64,000 nucleotides of DNA, taken from positions 124,001 through 188,000 of the forward strand of contig NZ_RCHI01000001.1 of the NCBI RefSeq assembly GCF_003664585.1. The letters run 5' to 3'. The position numbers were made by a program, and so were the translations under genes. This document shows, one piece after another, positions 52,479-63,380 of the stretch; positions within the stretch are counted from its first letter, which is position 1, and every line of letters begins with the position of its first letter. The stretch comes from Paenirhodobacter hankyongi (GTDB lineage: Bacteria; Pseudomonadota; Alphaproteobacteria; Rhodobacterales; Rhodobacteraceae). Under the pieces are notes generated by a model. That model had not been told where the DNA came from. It worked only from the letters and a program-made list of their open reading frames with translations, and did no database searches.

Positions 52479-52706
52479 CGACCAAGCGAGACCGGTCCGG
52501 CCCCGATCTGGCGGGGCCATTCCGCAATCGCCGCGCATTGCGCGTGTCAGCCGTCACCTGAGAGCGTCCCCGCGCGGTGGAGACGGCACGCCCTTTCCGG
52601 CATGGTCGGTCATCGTCATGCGGCCGGCTGGCTGGACAGGACAGATGTGGTGCGGCACAGTGCCGGGGTCGGGATGGCTTGACCCGAGCTTGCAAGGACA
52701 GGAAAT
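52479..52706 (+). other. 228-bp tRNA-Leu downstream spacer
   Basis: This contains a hairpin with arms GGCCCCG (52499-52505) and CGGGGCC (52512-52518) just behind the tRNA, which may help end its transcript (no T run). The remainder leads to the AlgX-like gene, with AAGGACAGGAAAT just before its GTG. No tRNA fragment repeat, integrase or other gene was seen. Confidence 0.5.
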
Positions 52707-54017
52707 GTGATTCGGGATAACGTAATTTTTGGCAAAGAAAATTTCCTCTTTCTCCACAACGGGGCGCATGCCGAAACCTCGCTCCTGATCGGAGAGGCGG
52801 TGCCGGAGGCCACGTCGGTGCGCAATTTCCGCGACAACATCTCGGCCAGGCGGGCCTGGTGCGCGGAACGGGGCATCGCCTATGCGCATGTCGTCTATCC
52901 GTCGAAGCATCTGGTCTATCGCGACCACCTGCCCGACGATCTTGCGGGGCGGGTCGGCGGCATCTATCAGCGCTATTTCGCCGGCGATGACGAGATCCTC
53001 TATCCGATCGACCTGCTTCTCGAGGGGCGGAAGCAAGGCCACGTCTTCAGAACCTGGGATACCCATCTGAATGATCGTGGCGCGCTGATCGTTGTGCAGG
53101 CCCTGCTGTCGAAGATCGGGATTGAGGCCGGCGACATCCAGGACGCCTTCGAGGTTGCCGAGAGCAATCTGGGCGGCGATCTGGCAAATATGACTGCACT
53201 GTCCGGAACGGTCCCCGAGATGGTGCTCCGACAAAAATTCAGGTTTTTCATTTCCAATAACTTGCCGCTGTTGCCGCGAAACCGGTTTCACAGCGTCGTC
53301 ATTCGCAACCGGCATTCCGTGACCGAGAGCAGGCTTCTGGTGTTCGGCGACAGCTTCCTGCACCAGTCGCTCAAGTTCCTCGCCCGCTATTTCCGGGAAA
53401 TCCTCTTCGTCCGCTCGTCGTCCTTCCAGGAGGACATCGTCGCGCTCTACGAGCCGGACGCGATCATCTCCGGCAATGTCGAGCGATACCTGATGAAGGT
53501 CAATCGCGATGTCGACGCTGATAGCTTCCTGCTGTCGCAGCTCAATTCCCCCGACTATGCGTCGGACGACCGGCATCAGCTGGCCTTCAACGCGCAGCTG
53601 TCGCACCGCTTCCACCGGCTCGCCTATGACCGCTGGACCCCCGCCATCGACGCGCTGCAACCGTCTGCGGAAACCCAGCTCGTGCCGGTTCAGGATCTGG
53701 TCAGCACGGGAACGTCCTTCCGGGCGACCGGCAACGATCCGATCTTCTCGATCCATGGCACTGCGGGGCAACGGATCGAGAGGTTCACGGTCGAGTTCGT
53801 GTCGGATGTCGATTCTGTGGCGCAGTTCTTCTTCATCCCCGAGGGCGACCGGACGTTCAGTGGCGAGCACAGCATCAGCCTCGCCGTCGTCCGGGGATTC
53901 AACCGGCTGCAGTTCGAATTGGGGGGGCAGCTGGTGAAAGGTCTCCGCTTCGATCCGTTGGCCGCACCCGGGACGATTTCGCTGCGGCGTTCCGAGCTCG
54001 TGACGCTGCCCGGCTGA
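52707..54017 (+). CDS. AlgX/AlgJ-like SGNH acetyltransferase-type protein
   Basis: A 436-residue protein. The N-terminal 260 residues follow the AlgJ/AlgX SGNH plan: FLFLHNGAH, VVYPSKHLVYRDHLP, the paired Asp-His motif WDTHLNDRG (D118-H120) and VFGDSFLHQ (G214-D215-S216, catalytic serine). Relatives O-acetylate exopolysaccharides. Unlike AlgX it has no signal peptide, so it may act in the cytosol. A C-terminal domain (about 285-436) looks beta-rich and is unassigned. Base composition is less GC-rich than its neighbours. Initiates at GTG after AGGAAAT. It stands alone between two tRNA genes. Confidence 0.7.
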   Translation: MIRDNVIFGKENFLFLHNGAHAETSLLIGEAVPEATSVRNFRDNISARRAWCAERGIAYAHVVYPSKHLVYRDHLPDDLAGRVGGIYQRYFAGDDEILYPIDLLLEGRKQGHVFRTWDTHLNDRGALIVVQALLSKIGIEAGDIQDAFEVAESNLGGDLANMTALSGTVPEMVLRQKFRFFISNNLPLLPRNRFHSVVIRNRHSVTESRLLVFGDSFLHQSLKFLARYFREILFVRSSSFQEDIVALYEPDAIISGNVERYLMKVNRDVDADSFLLSQLNSPDYASDDRHQLAFNAQLSHRFHRLAYDRWTPAIDALQPSAETQLVPVQDLVSTGTSFRATGNDPIFSIHGTAGQRIERFTVEFVSDVDSVAQFFFIPEGDRTFSGEHSISLAVVRGFNRLQFELGGQLVKGLRFDPLAAPGTISLRRSELVTLPG

Positions 54018-54123
54018 GATCTTCGATTGTCGATCGCGGGGGCAGCTCCTTGAAACGATGCGGTCGCAGCGGGGCAAGGCGATGCGGCCTGCTCACCAAC
54101 CCGTGCGACGGTGCAAAATCCGC

Positions 54124-54152
54124 TTGTGCCCGCCAAGGCATCGGCCTATATC
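54124..54152 (+). promoter_or_regulatory. candidate tRNA-Glu promoter
   Basis: TTGTGC (54124-54129) and TATATC (54147-54152) are separated by 17 bp, and the tRNA begins 16 bp after the -10. The TATATC hexamer stands out in GC-rich DNA. Confidence 0.55.
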
Positions 54153-54167
54153 GCCCCCCACGGATGT

Positions 54168-54242
54168 GGCGCCTTCGTCTAGGGGTCAGGACGTGTGGTT
54201 CTCAGCCATAAAACACGGGTTCGAATCCCGTAGGCGCTGCCA
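54168..54242 (+). tRNA. tRNA-Glu, anticodon CTC
   Basis: A 75-base gene with encoded CCA. Acceptor stem GGCGCCT (54168-54174) pairs with AGGCGCT (54232-54238) with one terminal G-T, discriminator G, CCA at 54240-54242. Anticodon stem-loop TGTGG-TTCTCAG-CCATA gives anticodon CTC (GAG codons). T arm ACGGG-TTCGAAT-CCCGT is perfect. The downstream hairpin at 54266-54294 is its terminator. Confidence 0.92.
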
Positions 54243-54265
54243 ATCTTCCGCGACATGAACGATCA

Positions 54266-54294
54266 CCGCCGACCACCCTTCGGGGTGGCGGCGG
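54266..54294 (+). terminator. tRNA-Glu terminator
   Basis: CCGCCG-A-CCACCC (54266-54278) pairs with GGGTGG-CGGCGG (54283-54294), with one bulged A and a TTCG tetraloop, followed by CGTTCTGCTTTCTT. A good long stem with a T-rich tail. Confidence 0.75.
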
Positions 54295-54409
54295 CGTTCT
54301 GCTTTCTTCCCCCGCCATCACGGCTGCGTGCAGATTCTGCCTGCAGGAACACAATGCTTGCCCGGAGCGGTTTCGCCGCCTAAACGGGCAACAAACGAAG
54401 GGAGAGCCC

Positions 54410-56197
54410 ATGGCACGCAGACCGCAAGCCCCGATCGAGGACCGGCCCACCACGAAACGCATCGGCGCGCTGAGGGGGCTTGCCCCCTTCGTGCGGCCCT
54501 ATCGCGGCACCGCTGCCGCGGCGCTCGCGGCGCTTGTCCTCACCGCCTCGATCAGCCTGATCCTGCCGATCGCGGTGCGCCGCGTCGTCGACGGGTTCCA
54601 GCAGGGGGCCGAGCTGCTCGACCAGTATTTCGGTGCGGCCCTCGTCATCGCGGCGCTGCTCGCGATCGGCACCGGGCTGCGCTATGCCCTTGTCACCCGC
54701 TTCGGCGAACGCGTCGTTGCCGATATCCGCAAGGCGGTGTTCGGCCGGGTGATCGGCATGTCGCCCTCGTTCTTCGAACGCATCCTGACCGGCGAGATCA
54801 TCTCGCGCATCACCACCGACACCACGCTGATCCTCTCGGTGATCGGCTCCTCGGTCTCGGTCGCGCTGCGCAACGTGCTGATCCTGATCGGCGGCCTGCT
54901 GATGCTGCTCGTCACCTCGGCCAAGCTGACCGGGCTGGTGCTGCTGGTGGTGCCGCTCGTCGTCGTGCCGATCGTGGTGATGGGCCGGCGGTTGCGCGTT
55001 CTCGGCCGCGAGAACCAGGACTGGATCGCCGCTTCCTCGGCCTCGGCCTCGGAGGCGCTGCTCTCGGCGCAGACGGTGCAGGCCTTCACCCACGAGGCGC
55101 TGACCCGGCGCGCCTTCTCGGACGTGACCGAGAAAAGCTATGACTCGGCGCGGCGGCGGATCAGCACCCGCGCGCTGATGACGGTGATCGTGATCTTCCT
55201 CGTCTTCGCGGGCGTCGTCGGCGTGCTGTGGGTCGGTGCGCGTGACGTGCGCGGCGGCGCGATGTCGGTGGGCGAGCTGGTGCAGTTCGTGATCTATGCG
55301 GTGATGGTCGCGGGCTCGGTCGGGGCGCTCTCCGAGATCTGGGGCGAGCTGCAGCGTGCCGCGGGCGCGACCGAGCGTCTGGTCGAGCTGCTCTCGGCCC
55401 ATGACAGCGTCACCGATCCCGAGCATCCGGTGCCGCTGCCGATGCCGGCGAAGGGAGCGATCCGCTTCGAGGACGTCAGCTTCCACTATCCCTCGCGGCC
55501 CGAGACCTCGGCGCTCGATCATGTCGAACTGACGATCGAGCCGGGCGAGACCGTGGCCCTTGTCGGCCCCTCGGGGGCGGGCAAGACCACCGTCGTGCAG
55601 CTGATCCAGCGCTTCTGGGACCCGGAGACGGGGCGCGTCACGATCGACGGCTATGACCTGCGCAGCCTGGCGCGTGCCGATTTCCGCCGGGCCATCGCGC
55701 TCGTGCCGCAGGACCCGGTGATCTTCGCGGCCTCCGCGCGCGAGAACATCCGCTTCGGCCGGCCCGAGGCGACGGATGCCGAGGTCGAGGAGGCCGCGCG
55801 CGCGGCCCATGCCTGGGACTTCCTCACCGCGCTGCCGCAGGGCTTCGACACCTATGTGGGCGAGCGCGGCGTGATGCTGTCGGGCGGGCAGAAGCAGCGC
55901 ATCGCCATCGCCCGCGCGATCCTGCGCGACGCGCCGATCCTGCTGCTCGACGAGGCGACCTCGGCCCTTGATGCCGCGTCCGAGCGCGAGGTGCAGGCGG
56001 CGGTCGACCGGCTGTCGGTCGGGCGCACCACGGTGATCGTGGCGCACCGGCTGGCCACGGTGAAGAAGGCGCATCGCATCGTCGTCTTCGACGAGGGCCG
56101 GATCGTCGCCCAGGGCACGCATGAGGAACTGGTGGCCCAGGGCGGGCTTTACGCCGAGCTTGCGAAGCTCCAGTTCACCGACGGCGCCGCCCTCTGA
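54410..56197 (+). CDS. ABC exporter, fused membrane and ATPase domains (MsbA-like)
   Basis: A 595-residue half-transporter. Residues about 30-330 hold six helices of the type I exporter fold (with FFERILTGEIISRITTD in the coupling region). The ATPase domain carries Walker A GPSGAGKT, Q-loop VPQDPVIFAAS, signature LSGGQKQRIAIARA, Walker B ILLLDEATSALD and the H-loop VIVAHRLATV. It works as a homodimer or heterodimer; lipid, drug and peptide substrates are all possible. The stop codon lies in a hairpin loop (56183-56207). Confidence 0.9.
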   Translation: MARRPQAPIEDRPTTKRIGALRGLAPFVRPYRGTAAAALAALVLTASISLILPIAVRRVVDGFQQGAELLDQYFGAALVIAALLAIGTGLRYALVTRFGERVVADIRKAVFGRVIGMSPSFFERILTGEIISRITTDTTLILSVIGSSVSVALRNVLILIGGLLMLLVTSAKLTGLVLLVVPLVVVPIVVMGRRLRVLGRENQDWIAASSASASEALLSAQTVQAFTHEALTRRAFSDVTEKSYDSARRRISTRALMTVIVIFLVFAGVVGVLWVGARDVRGGAMSVGELVQFVIYAVMVAGSVGALSEIWGELQRAAGATERLVELLSAHDSVTDPEHPVPLPMPAKGAIRFEDVSFHYPSRPETSALDHVELTIEPGETVALVGPSGAGKTTVVQLIQRFWDPETGRVTIDGYDLRSLARADFRRAIALVPQDPVIFAASARENIRFGRPEATDAEVEEAARAAHAWDFLTALPQGFDTYVGERGVMLSGGQKQRIAIARAILRDAPILLLDEATSALDAASEREVQAAVDRLSVGRTTVIVAHRLATVKKAHRIVVFDEGRIVAQGTHEELVAQGGLYAELAKLQFTDGAAL

Positions 56198-56207
56198 GGC
56201 GGGCGCC
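56183..56207 (+). terminator. hairpin with the ABC exporter stop codon in its loop
   Basis: GGCGCCGCC (56183-56191) pairs with GGCGGGCGCC (56198-56207) with one bulged G. The 6-base loop CTCTGA carries the stop codon. No T run follows. Confidence 0.45.
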
Positions 56208-56241
56208 GCTTCCCCCGCGGCGCGGGGCAGGACTGCCCTCG

Positions 56242-56260
56242 CGTCATGGCTGCCATGACG
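56242..56260. promoter_or_regulatory. 19-bp palindrome upstream of the acyl-CoA synthetase
   Basis: CGTCATGGC (56242-56250) and its reverse complement GCCATGACG (56252-56260) flank a single T. It lies 93 bp before the acyl-CoA synthetase start. The one-base centre suits a dimeric protein operator, perhaps for a TetR- or GntR-type fatty-acid regulator; no such gene is adjacent. Confidence 0.5.
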
Positions 56261-56353
56261 TGACGTTTCGGTAAGCCTTGCCCTTGCCGCCCGTCGGCGC
56301 TTTGACGCATTCTGCGGGCGAGGCCCGGGGAGGAACGGGCAGGGGAGGTTGAG

Positions 56354-58246
56354 ATGGCGGAAGTCTATGCCACGGTCGCGGACCGTGATCGTATCGAGCG
56401 TGAGGCGCCCTGGGCGGCGCGCGACAACGCGAAGACGCTGTACGAGTTTCTGACGCGTGCGAAACAGCGCCACGGGGCGCGGCCGGCGCTGTCGTTCCAG
56501 CTGTTCTCCGACCCGAAGGCGCCGGCGCAGACGCTGACCTGGTCGGCGCTGCATGCGCGGGTGACGCAGGCCGCGAACCTGCTGCGCAGCCTCGGCGTGG
56601 GCGAGGGGGACACCGTCGCCTATCTGCTGCCGAACTGCCTCGAGACTGCGATCACGCTGCTGGGCGGGGCGACGGCGGGCATCGTCAACCCGATCAATCC
56701 GCTGCTTGAATCCGAGCAGATCTCGGCGATCCTGCGCGAGACCAAGGCCAAGGTCCTGGTCACGCTCAAGGCCTTCCCGAAGACCGACGTGGCGCAGAAG
56801 GCGGCCGAGGCGGTGAAGTTCGCGCCGAACGTGCAGACGGTGCTCGAGATCGACCTGAACCGCTATCTCGCGCCGCCGAAAAGCTGGATCGTGCCCTTCC
56901 TGCGCCCGAAGATGGAGACGCGCCATCACGCCGACGTCTTCGATTTCAACCGCGAATGCGCGAAGATGCCGGGCGACCGGCTGACCTTCGCGGACAGCAC
57001 CGGCGACCGGGTCGCGGCCTATTTCCACACCGGCGGCACCACCGGCATGCCGAAGGTGGCGCAGCACAAGTATTCGGGGATGATCTACAACGGCTGGCTC
57101 GGCGGCACGCTGCTGTTCGACGAGACCGACGTGATGATCTGCCCCTTGCCGCTGTTCCACGTCTTCGCCGCCTATCCGATCATGATGTCGGCGATCGCGG
57201 CGGGCGCGCATGTGGTGATGCCGACGCCCGCGGGCTATCGCGGCGAGGGCGTCTTCGACAATTTCTGGAAACTGGTCGAGCGCTGGCAGGTCACCTTCCT
57301 CATCACCGTGCCGACGGCGATCTCGGCGCTGATGCAGCGGCCGGTGAATGCCGATATCTCGTCGCTGCGCACGGCGATCTCGGGCTCGGCGGCGCTGCCG
57401 GTCGAGCTGTATACCCGCTTCAAGGAGGCGACCGGCGTCGAGGTCTGCGAGGGCTATGGCCTGACCGAGGCGACCTGCCTCGTCGCGGTGAACCCGCCCG
57501 ACGGCAAGAAGAAGGTCGGCTCGGTCGGTCTGCCGCTGCCCTACACCCATGTGCGGATCCTGCGCCGTGTGAACCACGAATACATCGAATGCGGCATCGA
57601 CGAGGTCGGCGAGATCTGCGTCGCCAACCCGGGCGTCTTCGAGGGCTCGACCTATACCGAGCCGGACAAGAACCACGATCTGTTCGCCGAGGACCGCTTC
57701 CTGCGCACCGGCGACCTCGGGCGCCTGGATGGGGACGGCTATCTGTGGATCACCGGCCGCGCAAAGGACCTGATCATCCGCGGCGGGCACAACATCGACC
57801 CGGCAGAGATCGAGGAGGCGCTGCTCAGCCATCCGGCTGTGGCCTTCGCCGGTGCCATCGGCCAGCCTGACAGCTTCGCGGGCGAGCTTCCCTGCGCCTA
57901 TGTCGAGCTGGTGGCGGGCGCCGAGGTGACCGAGGCCGAGATCATGGCCCATGCGAAGAAGCACATCCACGAGCGCGCCGCGATCCCGAAGCATATCGAG
58001 ATCATGGCGGAACTGCCGAAGACCGCGGTCGGCAAGATCTTCAAGCCCGACCTGCGCAAGCGCGCGATCCAGCGGGTGCTGGACGCCGCGCTGAAGGAGG
58101 CGGCGATCGCCGCCCATGTCGTCTCGGTGATCGAGGACAAAAAGCGCGGTCTGGTGGCCGAGATCGCCACCACCGGCGCGGTCGAGGAAGAGGCCGTCAA
58201 GCGCAAGCTCGGCGAGTTCACCGTGGCCTGGGAATGGGCGAAGTGA
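56354..58246 (+). CDS. acyl-CoA synthetase (AMP-forming)
   Basis: A 630-residue ANL-superfamily enzyme joining a carboxylic acid to CoA through an acyl-adenylate. The P-loop-like AMP motif is FHTGGTTGMPKVAQ. Also present are YGLTEATCLVAV, LRTGDLGRLDGDGYLW, GRAKDLIIRGGHNIDPAEIE and the C-terminal PKTAVGKIFKPDLR with the catalytic lysine. Its substrate (fatty acid or other) cannot be read directly. GGGGAGG precedes the ATG. A terminator follows at 58263-58289. Confidence 0.9.
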   Translation: MAEVYATVADRDRIEREAPWAARDNAKTLYEFLTRAKQRHGARPALSFQLFSDPKAPAQTLTWSALHARVTQAANLLRSLGVGEGDTVAYLLPNCLETAITLLGGATAGIVNPINPLLESEQISAILRETKAKVLVTLKAFPKTDVAQKAAEAVKFAPNVQTVLEIDLNRYLAPPKSWIVPFLRPKMETRHHADVFDFNRECAKMPGDRLTFADSTGDRVAAYFHTGGTTGMPKVAQHKYSGMIYNGWLGGTLLFDETDVMICPLPLFHVFAAYPIMMSAIAAGAHVVMPTPAGYRGEGVFDNFWKLVERWQVTFLITVPTAISALMQRPVNADISSLRTAISGSAALPVELYTRFKEATGVEVCEGYGLTEATCLVAVNPPDGKKKVGSVGLPLPYTHVRILRRVNHEYIECGIDEVGEICVANPGVFEGSTYTEPDKNHDLFAEDRFLRTGDLGRLDGDGYLWITGRAKDLIIRGGHNIDPAEIEEALLSHPAVAFAGAIGQPDSFAGELPCAYVELVAGAEVTEAEIMAHAKKHIHERAAIPKHIEIMAELPKTAVGKIFKPDLRKRAIQRVLDAALKEAAIAAHVVSVIEDKKRGLVAEIATTGAVEEEAVKRKLGEFTVAWEWAK

Positions 58247-58262
58247 GCCGGACCTGAGATCA

Positions 58263-58289
58263 GGGGGCGGGCCGCTGGTCCGCCCCTTT
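58263..58289 (+). terminator. intrinsic terminator of the acyl-CoA synthetase gene
   Basis: GGGGCGG (58264-58270) pairs with CCGCCCC (58280-58286) across a 9-base loop, followed by TTTCCCTTT. It lies 17 bp past the stop and just before the convergent M23 peptidase gene. Confidence 0.75.
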
Positions 58290-58299
58290 CCCTTTGCGC

Positions 58300-59283
58300 T
58301 CAGCCGCCCAGCTCGACCGTCGCGTGCCGCGTGCCGATCACCTTGCCGGCGCGGACCAGCTCTGCCGTGGCGCGGTAGGGGCCCCGGGCAAAGCCGCCCG
58401 GCGGAGCCTTCTTGCCGGCATAGCGGAAGAACAGCGCCTGTCCCTTGGCAACCGGCATCTCCTGCGCGAAGCGAAAGCCCGCGGGCCCCTCGATCACCAC
58501 GCGCAGCACGTCGCCCGTCACGCTGTCCCAGCCATAGGCCCAGAGGATCAGCGCGCCGGCATCGGCGGGCAGGTGGGTCTCGGCAGGGGCGCCATTCCGG
58601 ATCGCGGCATACTCGGGCGGGGCCGCCGAGAACCCGGCCTCGAGCAGGCCGCCGGGGGTGTAGGGCAGGGGGCTTTGCCACAGCCCGGCCTGCGCGGCGG
58701 TGGTGCAGCTTTGCGCGGCCGCGGGCAGGAACGGGTCGACGGGGGCGCCGTTCTCGCGCAAGGTCAGGTGCAGGTGCGGAAACTCGGCGAGCCCCGAGAG
58801 GCCGACAAGGCCGAGGGGGGTGCCGGTCGCGACCGTCTCGCCGGGTTTCACCCGGATCGAGCCGCGTTTCAGATGGCAATATTGCGTCTGCCAGCCCGCG
58901 CCATGCTCGATCACCACGCCGTTGCCGCATTCCTTGCCCGCGACGCTTTCGCCGGCCAGGAATGCGCCATCCGCCTCGCCGTCGCGCACTGCACGCACCC
59001 GGCCGGGGGCGGCTGCCAGCACCGCGACGCCCGCCTCCATCGCGGCGCGGGTGGGCAGGGCGAAATCCGTGCCGTCATGGCCTTGGTAGGTGACGGTGCC
59101 GCAGCCGTAATCGCGGATCCCCGGCCCCGGGTCGCGGTCGACGTACTGCTGGATGTAGCAGTCCTTGCCCAGCGTGCAGTCGATGGGCAGGGCAAGCGTG
59201 ATCGCCTCGGCCGACGCGGCCGGGGCAAGGAAAATCCCGGCCCCGAGGATCAGGGCCGGGATCCGATGTCGTCTGGACCGCAC
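58300..59283 (-). CDS. exported M23-family metallopeptidase (LytM-like)
   Basis: A 327-residue protein with a signal peptide (RRHRIPALILGAGIFLAPAASA). The LytM zinc site is complete: H69 and D73 in QGHDGTDFA, H136 in YCHLKRGS and H169/H171 in HLHLTLREN. It should cut peptidoglycan cross-links in the periplasm, or act as a regulator if inactive. Several cysteines (36, 42, 61, 118, 135) suggest disulfides. The GTG start at 59283 lies 4 bp past the clpA stop, with no clear ribosome-binding site of its own. Confidence 0.85.
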   Translation of the reverse strand: MRSRRHRIPALILGAGIFLAPAASAEAITLALPIDCTLGKDCYIQQYVDRDPGPGIRDYGCGTVTYQGHDGTDFALPTRAAMEAGVAVLAAAPGRVRAVRDGEADGAFLAGESVAGKECGNGVVIEHGAGWQTQYCHLKRGSIRVKPGETVATGTPLGLVGLSGLAEFPHLHLTLRENGAPVDPFLPAAAQSCTTAAQAGLWQSPLPYTPGGLLEAGFSAAPPEYAAIRNGAPAETHLPADAGALILWAYGWDSVTGDVLRVVIEGPAGFRFAQEMPVAKGQALFFRYAGKKAPPGGFARGPYRATAELVRAGKVIGTRHATVELGG

Positions 59284-59287
59284 GGGA

Positions 59288-61609
<2,322 letters not shown>

Positions 61610-61909
61610 TTGGTGCTCCTTTCCTGGGGTGCGGGGCCTGGGCCCTGTGCTGGTCCGATAGGACTAGAGTTCGGCGGAAACGGCCGCGCTTCAAGCCCTC
61701 TTTGCGTAAAAATCACTCACTGTTTCCGCTCTGCCCGAAAAGTGAACAGAACCTCTGCCCGTTTTCCCGCCCCGAGGGCAGGCGCCCCGCCGTCCGCAGA
61801 GGGCGTGACCGGGGGTGAAAATCCCGCGTCGGGACCAGTTCCGGGTTGAAATAGGGTGGGGAAGGGGTCATTGGAAGGGCCTCTCGTTAGGGAAATGACG
61901 GAAAGAACG
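61610..61909. other. 300-bp divergent region between clpA and the CLC gene
   Basis: This holds both promoters. Only one AT-richer stretch (around 61700-61750) is seen; no ORF, repeat or clpS remnant was recognised. Confidence 0.5.
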
Positions 61910-63364
61910 ATGGCCTCCTTCCGGATCTCGCGTCTGGCGATGTGGCGTCGCTCGCGGGCGATGAACTCGACACGGCTTTGGAAGTCGCGCTTCGTGTTCT
62001 GGATCGGTGCGCTGGCGATCGGTGCGATCAGCGCGGGTTTCGCAATTGCCGCCGACTTCGCGCAGAAGACCTTCGCGGCCTTTGCCGGAACCGACGAGTT
62101 CCGCCTTGCGCCGCTGATCCTCACCCCGCTCGGCTTCGTCGCCTGTGCCTGGGCGGCGCGGAGCTGGATCCCGAATTCGCAGGGCTCGGGCATTCCGCAG
62201 GCGATGGCGGCGCGGGTGCTGCGCGATCTGCCCGACCGCGGCGCGATGCTGAGCCTGAAGATCGCCGTGGGCAAGGTGGTGCTGACCGTGGCCGGCCTGT
62301 TCTGCGGCGCCTCGATCGGGCGCGAGGGGCCGACGGTGCAGGTCGGCGCCTCGATCATGATGGCGGCGGGGCGTTTCGGCGGCATCCCGGCGGGGCGCGG
62401 GCTGATCCTTGCGGGCTCGGCCGCGGGCATCGCGGCGGCCTTCAACACCCCGGTCGCGGGCATCGTCTTCGCGATCGAGGAAATGAGCCGCGCCTACAAG
62501 GCGCGCACGAACGGCGTGGTGCTAATCACCGTCATCATCGCCGGTCTCTCCTCGCTCGGCATTCTCGGCAACTACACCTATTTCGGCCAGTCCGACGCGC
62601 TGGCGAGCGGCTGGCGCGACGGGCTGCTGGTGCTGGCCTGCGGTCTCGTCGGGGGCGTCGTCGGGGCGATCTTCAGCCGCGCTGTGATCTTCATCACCCG
62701 CTGGCTGCGGCGCTTGCGCGTGGTCAGTGCGGGGCGCAAGGCGGTGCTGGTGGCGCTCGTCGCGGGCATCGTCACCGCGGTCGCGGGCGTCTCCTATGAC
62801 GGGCTGACCTGGGGCACGGGCTATGACGTCGCCCGCGCCGCGATCGAGGGGCAGGCGCCGCCGCCCAGCTATTTCCTGGCAAAGCTCGTCTCGACGCTGG
62901 CCGCCACCGTCTCGGGGATTCCGGGGGGGCTCTTCGCGCCCTCGCTCTCGGTCGGCGCGGGGCTGGGCGCCACCGTGGCGCTGGTGCTGTCGAGCGAGGT
63001 GGGCCTGGCCGCGATCCTTGGCATGGCGGGCTATTTCGCCGGGGTGACGCAGGCGCCGATGACGGCGTTTGTCATCATCATTGAGATGACCGGCAACCAC
63101 GACATCATCGTGCCGGTGATGGCGGCGGCGATGCTCGGCTATGGCACCTCGCGCTTCATCTCGCCCGAGCCGCTCTATGCCACCCTGTCGCGGCTCTTCG
63201 TGGCCGATGCGCTGCGTGCGGCGCGGGCGGCCGGGGCGGCAGGGCGTGCGGCGGCGGCACAGGAGGTGGCGGCGGTGGCCGAGGCCGAGGCGCTGTTCGA
63301 GGACAGCCCTGCGGACGACCGGCCCGCGGGCGCCGCCGGCAAGGACGGCGACGGGCCGCGCTGA
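61910..63364 (+). CDS. CLC-family chloride/proton antiporter
   Basis: A 484-residue CLC protein. The four selectivity motifs are present: GSGIPQ (92-97), GREGPT (137-142, with gating glutamate E139), GIPGGLFAPSL and the tyrosine of SPEPLY. The cytosolic-side proton glutamate is likely E191 in AIEEM. Both glutamates indicate an H+/Cl- exchanger rather than a channel. The C-terminal tail is alanine-rich and acidic, without CBS domains. Start choices are 61910 (GGAAAG upstream), 61895 or a GTG at 61856. The stop codon lies in a hairpin loop. Confidence 0.88.
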   Translation: MASFRISRLAMWRRSRAMNSTRLWKSRFVFWIGALAIGAISAGFAIAADFAQKTFAAFAGTDEFRLAPLILTPLGFVACAWAARSWIPNSQGSGIPQAMAARVLRDLPDRGAMLSLKIAVGKVVLTVAGLFCGASIGREGPTVQVGASIMMAAGRFGGIPAGRGLILAGSAAGIAAAFNTPVAGIVFAIEEMSRAYKARTNGVVLITVIIAGLSSLGILGNYTYFGQSDALASGWRDGLLVLACGLVGGVVGAIFSRAVIFITRWLRRLRVVSAGRKAVLVALVAGIVTAVAGVSYDGLTWGTGYDVARAAIEGQAPPPSYFLAKLVSTLAATVSGIPGGLFAPSLSVGAGLGATVALVLSSEVGLAAILGMAGYFAGVTQAPMTAFVIIIEMTGNHDIIVPVMAAAMLGYGTSRFISPEPLYATLSRLFVADALRAARAAGAAGRAAAAQEVAAVAEAEALFEDSPADDRPAGAAGKDGDGPR

Positions 63365-63371
63365 GCGGCCC
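63353..63371. terminator. hairpin with the CLC stop codon in its loop
   Basis: GGGCCGC (63353-63359) pairs with GCGGCCC (63365-63371) around GCTGA, which contains the stop codon. The convergent gloB gene ends 9 bp later, so the hairpin may serve both genes. No T run. Confidence 0.45.
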
Positions 63372-63380
63372 GCGGATCGC

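Noticed and set aside
52394-54242. Integrative element between the two tRNA genes
   Set aside because: No integrase, no repeated tRNA 3' end and only one gene; the region is reported as an islet, not as a mobile element.
54380-58930. Minus-strand 1516-codon open frame opposite the ABC exporter and acyl-CoA synthetase
   Set aside because: It is arginine/alanine/histidine-rich, low in hydrophobic structure, and antisense to two well-supported genes. An artefact of GC-rich codons.
61680-61700. Heat-shock (sigma-32-type) promoter for clpA suggested by CTTGAA on the minus strand
   Set aside because: The nearest CCTAT-like -10 is 27 bp away rather than about 17, so the spacing does not fit.
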